A stretch of DNA of 23,209 bases from a virus, in IMG/VR virus record IMGVR_UViG_3300035698_015246, positions 1-23,209 of that record; one strand, given 5' to 3'. A model generated the notes under the pieces. It saw nothing but the letters and a program-made list of their open reading frames with translations. It had not been told where the DNA came from and did no database searches. Below are positions 1-6,909 of this stretch, piece by piece. The first letter of the stretch is position 1. Each line of letters opens with the position of its first letter. Position numbers and translations under genes: made by a program.

Positions 1-115
1 CAGAAGACCATGCTAAATTATTTCCGTTGTATGACAAAATTATATCATTTTCGTCGATATCATCTATCCCTAGCCAACCTCTTTTAGTTAACGCCTCTGT
101 TTCTGCATCTACACA
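1..115 (-). mobile_element. Intein N-terminal splicing block (block A) inside the late sigma factor gene; partial
   Basis: From residue 206 the frame reads CVDAETEALTKRGW, LGIDDIDEND, then IILSYNGNNLAWSS at the window edge. This is the classic intein N1 block: a Cys nucleophile at position 1, an acidic residue and Thr (E5-T6), a small turn 'xxGW', a hydrophobic pair, then '(G/N)D-x-(I/V)-L-S-Y'. The preceding residues (SNWRGY) match the gp55 body, so the junction is Tyr205/Cys206, at plus-strand base 115. In T4 gp55 the residue after this Tyr is Thr, an acceptable +1 nucleophile for splicing. Only 38 intein residues are visible. Blocks B, F and G and any homing endonuclease lie outside the window, so it cannot be told whether this is a full-length, mini or split intein. 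Confidence 0.85.
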
Positions 116-730
116 ATACCCGCGCCAATTGCTTCTTTGTGCGTATTTGTTTACCATTAAGATGAACATTTTTGCTAACTTGTTAGTAATGGATCCGCTT
201 TCTAAATTAAACTTTCCTTTTTTGGAATGCGATCTTCCCACTTCTTTTGCCTCACCATTTTCTATGATATAATGTTTAAACGGTGGAAAATTCAACTTGA
301 CGTGGCTGTCAGCCGTGCTTTTCGGATTTTTCTTCCTCCCAGGTGCCAACGGAATATGCTCATAAGTGAATACTCGATATACCAAATCCTCCACAGGTAT
401 AGTGTCGGGCTTAACTTTGTATTCTGATAGTTTAGGTTTGTCTGCCTTAGTCATGACAACAGTGTTAGCAACGGCAATTTCAAATGCTGTTGCGCCTATT
501 CGTGCGGCCCTCGCAATCTTTCCCCTCTCTTGAACTTCATCTAGAAAAATATCCTCGATATTCTCGACAATGACATCATAGTTACTATATTGCTGATCTA
601 CATGTTCACAAAAAGAATTTTTACTTTTATGGATTTCCTTCAACATGTCTTTGTTGTTTAGGTAATTAACCTTCTTTACTGGGATAACTGGTTGTACAAC
701 CTGGGTATCGTCGTTGTCCACTTCTGTCAT
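1..730 (-). CDS. gp55: gp55-like late-transcription sigma factor, N-terminal part, interrupted by an intein; partial at window edge
   Basis: An open frame of 243 codons runs from ATG at 730 to the window edge with no stop. Residues 1-205 look like T4 gp55, the late sigma factor that directs RNA polymerase to TATAAATA promoters. NYLNNKDMLKEI (22-33) parallels the start of T4 gp55 (NYVNNKELLQAI, from memory), and the segment ITNKLAKMFI...RSNWRGY (181-205) parallels the T4 stretch ending NFSGY. Between them are about 140 residues absent from T4 gp55 (185 aa), including a basic patch GRKKNPKSTADSHVK (131-145). At residue 206 the sequence becomes an intein start (separate entry), so the rest of sigma region 2 must lie beyond the window. 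The start is supported by AGGAG (737-741) six bases upstream of ATG and by a sigma70-like promoter at 758-786. The gene diverges from the structural operon it would control. The family call rests on two short matches; the open frame and the intein junction are seen directly. Confidence 0.72.
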   Translation of the reverse strand, partial: MTEVDNDDTQVVQPVIPVKKVNYLNNKDMLKEIHKSKNSFCEHVDQQYSNYDVIVENIEDIFLDEVQERGKIARAARIGATAFEIAVANTVVMTKADKPKLSEYKVKPDTIPVEDLVYRVFTYEHIPLAPGRKKNPKSTADSHVKLNFPPFKHYIIENGEAKEVGRSHSKKGKFNLESGSITNKLAKMFILMVNKYAQRSNWRGYCVDAETEALTKRGWLGIDDIDENDIILSYNGNNLAWSS

Positions 731-757
731 ATATGTCTCCTATTACAGACTTTCGCT

Positions 758-786
758 ACTTTACACTGAAATGCTATTTACGTCAA
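758..786 (-). promoter_or_regulatory. Sigma70-like promoter for the sigma-factor gene
   Basis: On the minus strand the sequence reads TTGACG (786-781), a spacer of exactly 17 bases, then TAAAGT (763-758). The -35 box matches 5 of 6 consensus positions and the -10 box 4 of 6. Transcription would begin near base 751, giving a leader of about 20 bases that contains the AGGAG ribosome site (741-737) and ends at the ATG (730). A host-type promoter fits a late sigma factor, which must be made before late promoters can work. No TATAAATA-type element faces this gene. Confidence 0.6.
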
Positions 787-819
787 GAGTTTCATAATAA
801 AAACTATACTTTATACGCA

Positions 820-828
820 TGATAAATA
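820..828 (+). promoter_or_regulatory. T4-type late promoter, TGATAAATA
   Basis: TGATAAATA lies 21 bases upstream of ATG 850. It differs from the T4 late element TATAAATA only at the first base of the octamer (GATAAATA), and the identical nonamer occurs in the three other plus-strand gaps. GGGAG (837-841) is the ribosome site, eight bases from the start codon. The predicted leader is very short. It should drive the unit 850-7680. Confidence 0.75.
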
Positions 829-849
829 ATAAAAATGGGAGAATTTTAA

Positions 850-1545
850 ATGCCGCAACAAGATTTCCGGGCTCGCTTGCAGCCAAAGAGCCTCAGGGGC
901 ATAGGCACCGATAATCAAGCCTTGACGATTCTGGGAGAGAGAACCCCATCTAATCTCCTTTTTCCACTCTATTCAACTCGAGGGGTGTTGTTTCCTTATA
1001 CCCCTACAGTGACCTCTGGAATGGAAGTTGAGTATGACCCATCGAGCTTTATTCACACCAACTACGGATACAACAATTACATCAGATCATACCCCAAATC
1101 AATTGATATATCCGCAGAGTTTACTGCACAATCAGACGATGAAGCATTATATTTATTAGCTGTGATACACTTTTTTAGATCCGTAACGAAATCTTACTTC
1201 GGTATAAACCCATACAATAGGGCAGGCACACCTCCCCCAACATTAGTTTTTAACTACTTAGGTGAATTCCAATTTAATAACGTTCCGGTTATTGTTAAAC
1301 GATTTGACTTCTCATATCCTGCAAATATTGACTACGTGCCAATAGACACTACCGGTAGAACTGCTTTTACTGAGAATATAAGGACAACATTGCCTGCCCG
1401 AAACTATGATGGTAAAACATGGGTGCCGACTCACCTTATGGTCAACATTAGTCTAGACACTCAATACATACCTATAAAGCTTAGGAATGAGTTCAATCTG
1501 GATGAGTTTAGGTCAGGCAAACTAGTCGGCAAAGGATACATTTAA
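850..1545 (+). CDS. Baseplate tail-tube cap/junction protein, gp48/gp54-like
   Basis: The protein is 231 residues, shorter than T4 gp48 or gp54 (more than 300). The core is residues 80-165: an amphipathic stretch SYPKSIDISAEFTAQ, then DDEALYLLAVIHFFRSVTKS, a glycine/proline turn AGTPPPTLVFNYLGEF, and NNVPVIVKRFDFSYP. This resembles the C-terminal part of the T4 tube-cap family, in which a helix with a 'Y/F-F-R/N' pattern is followed by a 'GP/GEF..NVPV..I.FD' strand. Such proteins sit on top of the central hub and start tail-tube polymerisation. It is the first gene after a late promoter and overlaps the gp53 gene by one base (TAATG), so the two are probably translationally coupled. The structural role is well supported by context; the choice between gp48 and gp54 is not settled. 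Confidence 0.62.
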   Translation: MPQQDFRARLQPKSLRGIGTDNQALTILGERTPSNLLFPLYSTRGVLFPYTPTVTSGMEVEYDPSSFIHTNYGYNNYIRSYPKSIDISAEFTAQSDDEALYLLAVIHFFRSVTKSYFGINPYNRAGTPPPTLVFNYLGEFQFNNVPVIVKRFDFSYPANIDYVPIDTTGRTAFTENIRTTLPARNYDGKTWVPTHLMVNISLDTQYIPIKLRNEFNLDEFRSGKLVGKGYI

Positions 1546-1832
1546 TGGCATCCAATTCAAAAGATACAAGTCAGTACAAATTAACTCCAGTGAGGGATTG
1601 GTATTTGGATTTGTGGGTTCCGAGGAATGTACCAAAAAACGATTTTGATAACATCCTAATTATACCACCTGAATTTGACCAAAGGCCTGATCTACTTAGT
1701 CAACAAGAATATGGCACTCCCAGACTGTGGTGGGTGTTTGCAGTTAGGAACCCAGATTTGATTATAGACCCAATAAACGACTTTATAGCAGGATTAGAAA
1801 TTTACGTTCCAGTGAATATTCTAAAAACTTAA
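1545..1832 (+). CDS. gp53: Baseplate wedge protein gp53, short form
   Basis: The 95-residue protein contains RPDLLSQQEYGTPRLWWVF (47-65) followed by AVRNP, and then a second hydrophobic element, FIAGLEIYVP (80-89). This matches the T4 gp53 signature (RPEELANAIYGNPQLYWVL, from memory), a LysM-like fold in which 'R-P-D/E-x-L-x-x-x-x-Y-G-x-P-x-L-x-W-V' is diagnostic. In T4, gp53 clamps neighbouring wedges together around the hub. T4 gp53 is about 196 residues, so this copy is essentially the LysM-like domain alone and lacks the C-terminal half. The start overlaps the previous stop (TAATG) and has AAAGGA (1531-1536) eight bases upstream. Confidence 0.88.
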   Translation: MASNSKDTSQYKLTPVRDWYLDLWVPRNVPKNDFDNILIIPPEFDQRPDLLSQQEYGTPRLWWVFAVRNPDLIIDPINDFIAGLEIYVPVNILKT

Positions 1833-1833
1833 T

Positions 1834-4467
1834 ATGGCAAACCCAAAAGCATTCCTTGCAGGGAAACCCGGCTGCGCCGGCGTAACTCCGGGACCTGCAG
1901 CGCCCACACCTCAGGCTAGCACACCTACCGTAACTCCATTATATCCTGCTACAGGATTTATAAAGCCTAGCAAGAGTAATGAGCCGAACGGGTTCGTACA
2001 TCAATCAGAAAATATCGTCACAACTCCCGACCCGACTGATGAGCAATATAAACTGTCTACTGCATTCTTACCAAATATACTAGACAGTTATGATTCATAC
2101 ACTTATCATTTCAAATTGTTTATTGTCCCACCCAGTGTGTCTAGATCTGGAAAAGTCTTTGAGCCGAATGATCAAATAATAATTGCAGAATCGGGAGTAT
2201 CTGACTTAACTATAGACAAAGTTAAGATAGATACAATCGCCACACCGACACTAAGGAGTGGTACAGGCACAATGACAAATTTGTCATTTGAAATTGTCGA
2301 GCCAGCCGGCGCTGGGCTAATTGATAAGATTTTTTATCAGTCGATTGCACTCGGTGTTGGCAACTGGAACGTGATGCCGTTTTATGTTCAGTTAGAGTTT
2401 AGAAGTAGAGAGCCAGACACATCTGAAGTTGCAAACTCAGCGCCTGGATCACTGTCGACACTGAAATGGATTTGGCCAGTCAGGTTAACTGATATAAAAG
2501 CAAACGTAACACATGTGGGGACGATTTACCAGTTCGATTCTATTATCTATAATGAATTAGCTCAGGGCAACGCATATGGAACACTGCAACATGCCACAAC
2601 TCTGGAAAACTTAACTAATTTCGGCGATGCCATGAAGAAATTAGAAACTAAGATAAACGAAGATCAAATCTTCAGACTTATTGGCGGTGTAAGTATACCG
2701 AACCAATATAAAATCATAGTTGATCCTGAATTAGCAGGATATGAAATTACGCCATCCGATAATAATACGAACACAGTTAGGAATAATAGTTTTTCTGCAG
2801 ATGGAAAGTCTGCCACATTTTTACAGTCGACCGGTATTGACAAGATTATAGATTCGTTACTGTCACAGACAGAAAAAGCACAAAAAGGCTTACTCGGCTC
2901 TAAAGGCCCTGCGTGGGAAGGCGGTGCACCTATGGCACAGGAAACGAGTCAGATGAAAGAGTTCTGGAGGATAGTTACCGAGACTAGGCCGCTGGGGTTC
3001 GATGTCACGCAGTTGAACCTTGCATATGAGTTTAGGATTTATATCATAAAGTATGATATTGGTGTACTAGATAACAACGCATTCCAAGACAGCGCAGGCC
3101 AGGTAACTGCTTCTGCAGAAAAAAAGAGAATAGAAACATATCTTAGAAAACAAATTCTTAGAAAAAAGTACAATTACATATTTACGGGTTTGAATGACCA
3201 GATACTAAATTTTGATTTGCAATTAAACAACGCATTTGCAGTCGCACAATCAAGGATGAGTGGAATATACCAAGAACTTGCGATGGTAGATAAGGGCCCG
3301 GTAAACCAAAACAATGCAGAAAGAGAGCGTGGAGTTAAGGAGAAAGTTTCTCAAACTATCTCCTTATTGAACACAGCACCGAATAGTACAGTTGAAACAG
3401 AAGCCGCGGTGGCCGAAACAATAAAAGCAGTTGAAGCATCAACATTATCTGAAGCAGAAAAGCAACGAAATATTAGGATACTGCAACAGTATAAGCCGGA
3501 GAGCAGACTAAACTATTTACAGAGCGTTACTGATGCCGGCGGTTTAAACACGGATGGACAATTATCCAGATTAAAAATAAATGCAACAAAACTAGCAACA
3601 CCGACAAGTGAAAACCAAGCAAGCAGGAGTAGATTTTTCATCTCCGACGTCGACCCATTTGGCGAAAATTCTAAGACAGCATACAAAGAGTATGCAAAGT
3701 ATGCAAAGGGTAAGTTGAGGCCAGTGGCTAGACTAGATACACCTCAATGGAGGGCTGTCGGCATGGGCATGGATCAAAACAGTAACTCTGGCCTACAGCA
3801 ACTCACAAGTATGTTTGCGGTTGCACTGCACAGCGGACTCGATGCATCATTTGCTGAAATAAATATGACAATTAAGGGAGATCCGTTTTGGTTGTTCCCG
3901 CCACCTATTGCAGAGAGTGATACTCAACTTTATACTAACCTAGATAATCCTGCCGAAGCTATAAAGTCAATTAAGAGATCACATTTTAGAAATGAATATG
4001 CCGCCAATCTTTATGGTACTGACAACTTCTTATTAATTAGGTTCAGGAGCCCGCGGATATTTAATGTGGATGAAAATCCAGACAGTAATAATCCATTTTC
4101 TGATGTTGAAACATTTTCAGCGATATATAAAGTAATAACTGTAACTACTACTTTTGAAAAGGGTAAGTTTGTGCAAGAATTATATTGTCAGATGGATTAT
4201 AATGTAAACGTCCTCGACTTCTTTAGACAGATTGAGGAAGAAAACGCTAAGGCAGAAACACCAACATCTCCTGATGATTTAATAAACAGAGTGCGTGTTC
4301 CAGATGGCATAACTAAATCCCCTAGAATAATGGGTAGCGTAGACATCCCCGGCGTGGCAACTGGCACTAATGTGGCAGGCGTAGTGAAAAAGGGCACTGA
4401 TTTAGCAGGAAACTTACCCACATCAGTACCCAATGTTGTGCCAGGTCTACCGGGTACATTTGGGTAA
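1834..4467 (+). CDS. Baseplate hub structural protein, probably the gp27-equivalent partner of gp5
   Basis: The protein has 877 residues. Residues 1-70 are rich in Pro, Ala and Thr and probably disordered. A beta-rich domain starts near residue 80 (ILDSYDSYTYHFKLFIVPP), continuing into SFEIVEPAGAGLIDKI and MPFYVQLEFRSRE. A second landmark is YIFTGLNDQILNFDLQLNNA (448-467), a pattern recurring in structural proteins of aquatic T4-like phages. A charged, Gln/Glu/Lys-rich helical stretch (about 480-600) follows. The C-terminal part has YKVITVTTTFEKGKFVQELY (about 765-784), the 'G-x-F-x-Q-x-L' strand typical of hub proteins of the gp27/gpD class, and the last 60 residues are Pro/Gly/Val rich. The position directly before the gp5-like gene is the usual hub-spike pairing. 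The start has no clear Shine-Dalgarno and lies one base after the gp53 stop, which suggests coupling. The structural role is confident; the exact gp27 equivalence is inference. Confidence 0.58.
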   Translation: MANPKAFLAGKPGCAGVTPGPAAPTPQASTPTVTPLYPATGFIKPSKSNEPNGFVHQSENIVTTPDPTDEQYKLSTAFLPNILDSYDSYTYHFKLFIVPPSVSRSGKVFEPNDQIIIAESGVSDLTIDKVKIDTIATPTLRSGTGTMTNLSFEIVEPAGAGLIDKIFYQSIALGVGNWNVMPFYVQLEFRSREPDTSEVANSAPGSLSTLKWIWPVRLTDIKANVTHVGTIYQFDSIIYNELAQGNAYGTLQHATTLENLTNFGDAMKKLETKINEDQIFRLIGGVSIPNQYKIIVDPELAGYEITPSDNNTNTVRNNSFSADGKSATFLQSTGIDKIIDSLLSQTEKAQKGLLGSKGPAWEGGAPMAQETSQMKEFWRIVTETRPLGFDVTQLNLAYEFRIYIIKYDIGVLDNNAFQDSAGQVTASAEKKRIETYLRKQILRKKYNYIFTGLNDQILNFDLQLNNAFAVAQSRMSGIYQELAMVDKGPVNQNNAERERGVKEKVSQTISLLNTAPNSTVETEAAVAETIKAVEASTLSEAEKQRNIRILQQYKPESRLNYLQSVTDAGGLNTDGQLSRLKINATKLATPTSENQASRSRFFISDVDPFGENSKTAYKEYAKYAKGKLRPVARLDTPQWRAVGMGMDQNSNSGLQQLTSMFAVALHSGLDASFAEINMTIKGDPFWLFPPPIAESDTQLYTNLDNPAEAIKSIKRSHFRNEYAANLYGTDNFLLIRFRSPRIFNVDENPDSNNPFSDVETFSAIYKVITVTTTFEKGKFVQELYCQMDYNVNVLDFFRQIEEENAKAETPTSPDDLINRVRVPDGITKSPRIMGSVDIPGVATGTNVAGVVKKGTDLAGNLPTSVPNVVPGLPGTFG

Positions 4468-4473
4468 TATATT

Positions 4474-6903
4474 ATGACATTCAACACAAATTTAAGATCC
4501 ACAAAGACTCTGCAAAATGAAAAGCAGGCACCACTTGGTAGAATGTCGCCTTATTATGGAGTTTATGTCGGCCTTATAAAAGATGCATCTGATGTTCAAC
4601 GAAACGGCAGACTAAAAGTGTGGGTACCGGAACTCGGTACCGCGCCGGAAGAAGTCCAGGGATGGATCATAGTGAGCTACTGTACACCATTTGCCGGAGC
4701 TACAAACAACGAAACAACGAGTCGTTCAGATCTGTCGTCGTTTGAAGGAACACAAACATCATATGGGTTGTGGATGGTTCCCCCTGACGTAAACACAAAG
4801 GTGGTGGTTATGTTCCTCAATGGTGACCCGTCGAAGGGCATCTGGATGGGGTGTTTGTATGACCAATTTATGAACAACATGGTCCCGGGAATGGCAAGTA
4901 GTGCCAATACCTATCAATACAATGGTAAAGATGTGCCGGCAGCAGAATATAATAAGTGGGACAGTACCACAGTTGTCCCTGATGCAACAAAGAAACCCTA
5001 TGAGGCTACAAAGTTTAAAGGTCTGGGAAATCAAGGACTGATCACCGACAACAGTAAAGGTACGACCACATCTAGTGCGCGTCGAGAGGCACCGAGTGCA
5101 GTTTATGGTATATTGACTCCTGGGCCGGTAATAGACAAGACGGCATCCCCTGCTAATATACGCAGAAAAGGCGGATCATCTCTAATCATGGATGATGGAG
5201 AATCCTCCGAATATGTTCAACTTGCAACAAAGTCTGGCGCACAGATTAGATTGGACGAAACAAACGGATTTGTTTATTTGATTAACAGAGACGGCACTGC
5301 ATGGGTCCAGATGGATCAACACGGCAATATTGACATTTTTGGTGCAACTAATATTTCGATGAGAGCGCAACGAGACTTTAATATTCGCGCCGACAGAAAC
5401 ATTAATATAGAAGCTGGCCAGAACATCTTTATGAAGGCTGCCAAGGACACGACTGAGTCGACCACAACGTTCACTTACGATGTGAATAATACTCCAAAAC
5501 CGACAACCATCCCTGTTTGGCAATATAAGGGCGAGGGTAATGGTGAAGGGGGCAACATTGTAATGCAAGCATTAAATAATTGGCACAGCACTACGCAGAG
5601 TAATGCATTCCTGACAGTTAAAGAAAATAATATGAATGTGGCAATTGGGAACTCATTTGCGTTAACAACAATAGAAGGCGGGCAAAATTACAGCTCAAAG
5701 CAAGGTATAAAGATGACCACTGACGCAGCATATGATCTTGCAGCGACCGGTGATATTCGCGTCGGTACCAATGGTAAACTTTCGGTTGTTGCAGGGAAAG
5801 ACATGGCATTTTGCTCAAGTGCCAACATGAGCCTAAACGCTGTAGAAGATATAATAATTACGTCCGGCAATGTGGTTAGTGTTGATGGTATATCTTTAGA
5901 AATCGGCACAAATGTGAAAATGGAAAATCTAGATGCAAACGCAGTCAAGGCAGATTCTATCAATTCCGGAACGGTTAAATCCGATACGGTTGTATTTAAT
6001 GCCCAGCCAATTGGCGGTGGCGGCCCAGCAGCACCACAAGCACCGACAACGGCATCTCCTGTACAAACTGACCCAGCAATGTCAGCTTCGCCATCTCAAT
6101 TTGCAGAAATAAAACCAATGAATGATAAGATAAACATCTTAGCTACATGGTCAGACCCTGAATCAAAGTTCAAACGAAATTCACAATCTTTCCAAACCAC
6201 TGCATCGAGACTTGCTACTTATGAGCCTTGCCCGGAGAACGAAACGTTCAGCAGGTCCTCTGTTTCCGGATACACACCACCACTGAACCAGGCAGATTTG
6301 TCATACCAGGGTTCTGGTAGTCCAGGCAACACGCCGACTCAAACACCACCTGCATCGACAGTCCCTGGCTCTGACAATACTTCTGTACCAGCAGATCCAG
6401 TGTCTAATGATGTGTTTTCTAAAGATGTGAATCAAGCAGCACTGAGGTGTCAACTGATACGACACGAGGGTTACAGGACTACTGTATATCCAGACTCGTT
6501 ATCCAACCCAACGGCAGGCATAGGCCACTTATTAAGGACTAACGAGATTGCACAATACCCAGTCGGGTCACCTATCTCCGCCGAACAGATTGAGATATGG
6601 TATGAGCAAGATGTGGCTACTGCTATAAAAATTGCACAAGATTTGATAGGTGATGCTTGGTCATCTTTGTCAGATATAAGGAAGAGGGCGGTATGTGACT
6701 TAGCATACAACTTAGGTAGACCAAGATTATCAAAATTCACAAAATTTATTTGTGGAATGCAGTTAAGGAACTATCATGTCGCTGTTCTAGAATTAAGGAA
6801 TTCGTTATGGTTCACCCAGGTGGGTCAACGCGGTGTAGATATAATCGTCATGGTAGGACAAGATACTGATCCTACCGGCTGCGATAAGAAATTTCCAGGA
6901 TAA
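4474..6903 (+). CDS. gp5: gp5-like baseplate central spike with a C-terminal GH24-type lysozyme
   Basis: The protein has 809 residues in four parts. (1) An OB-fold at about 25-150, beginning PYYGVYVGLIKDASDVQRNG and RLKVWVPELG, with V-V-M-F-L-N-G-D-P-S-K-G-I-W-M-G later; this attaches gp5 to the hub. (2) A trimeric beta-helix spike at about 233-512: GGSSLIMDDGESSEYVQLAT, GTAWVQMDQHGNIDIFG, then strand repeats such as NIRADRNINIEAGQNIFMKA. (3) A Pro/Ser/Thr/Gly-rich linker at 513-650. (4) A T4-lysozyme-like domain at about 655-809, with RHEGYRTTVYPDS and NPTAGIGHLL. The catalytic positions Glu665, Asp674 and Thr680 have the same +9 and +15 spacing as T4 lysozyme E11/D20/T26, so the muramidase should be active. 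In T4 gp5 the lysozyme lies between OB-fold and beta-helix; here it follows the spike. The gene sits between the hub protein and an M15 peptidase. Confidence 0.9.
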   Translation: MTFNTNLRSTKTLQNEKQAPLGRMSPYYGVYVGLIKDASDVQRNGRLKVWVPELGTAPEEVQGWIIVSYCTPFAGATNNETTSRSDLSSFEGTQTSYGLWMVPPDVNTKVVVMFLNGDPSKGIWMGCLYDQFMNNMVPGMASSANTYQYNGKDVPAAEYNKWDSTTVVPDATKKPYEATKFKGLGNQGLITDNSKGTTTSSARREAPSAVYGILTPGPVIDKTASPANIRRKGGSSLIMDDGESSEYVQLATKSGAQIRLDETNGFVYLINRDGTAWVQMDQHGNIDIFGATNISMRAQRDFNIRADRNINIEAGQNIFMKAAKDTTESTTTFTYDVNNTPKPTTIPVWQYKGEGNGEGGNIVMQALNNWHSTTQSNAFLTVKENNMNVAIGNSFALTTIEGGQNYSSKQGIKMTTDAAYDLAATGDIRVGTNGKLSVVAGKDMAFCSSANMSLNAVEDIIITSGNVVSVDGISLEIGTNVKMENLDANAVKADSINSGTVKSDTVVFNAQPIGGGGPAAPQAPTTASPVQTDPAMSASPSQFAEIKPMNDKINILATWSDPESKFKRNSQSFQTTASRLATYEPCPENETFSRSSVSGYTPPLNQADLSYQGSGSPGNTPTQTPPASTVPGSDNTSVPADPVSNDVFSKDVNQAALRCQLIRHEGYRTTVYPDSLSNPTAGIGHLLRTNEIAQYPVGSPISAEQIEIWYEQDVATAIKIAQDLIGDAWSSLSDIRKRAVCDLAYNLGRPRLSKFTKFICGMQLRNYHVAVLELRNSLWFTQVGQRGVDIIVMVGQDTDPTGCDKKFPG

Positions 6904-6909
6904 TAAAAT

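Larger units (their letters stand above)
731..849. other. Divergent intergenic control region
   Basis: This 119-base AT-rich gap separates the minus-strand late sigma gene from the plus-strand baseplate operon. It contains the sigma70-like promoter pointing left (758-786), the late element pointing right (820-828), and a ribosome site at each end. A TATACT box (805-810) on the plus strand lacks a convincing -35 partner. No hairpin, tRNA or small open frame was seen. It is the largest non-coding stretch in the window. Confidence 0.75.

Noticed and set aside
27-427. Plus-strand open frames at 27-272 and 227-427
   Set aside because: They lie antisense to the sigma factor/intein frame, have no ribosome site or family resemblance, and the minus-strand frame explains this DNA fully.
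805-810. TATACT as a possible sigma70 -10 box for the plus-strand operon
   Set aside because: No -35-like hexamer occurs at 16-18 bases upstream; the AT-rich gap gives such boxes by chance.
3125-3170. Local repeat LRKQILRKK (and YAKYAKGK near 3690) in the hub protein
   Set aside because: These are very short basic, probably helical stretches; too small to be treated as genuine repeats.
4197-5034. Minus-strand open frames of 76-101 codons across the hub/gp5 junction
   Set aside because: They are shadows of well-supported plus-strand genes, with low-complexity or Cys-rich translations unlike a protein family and no start signals.
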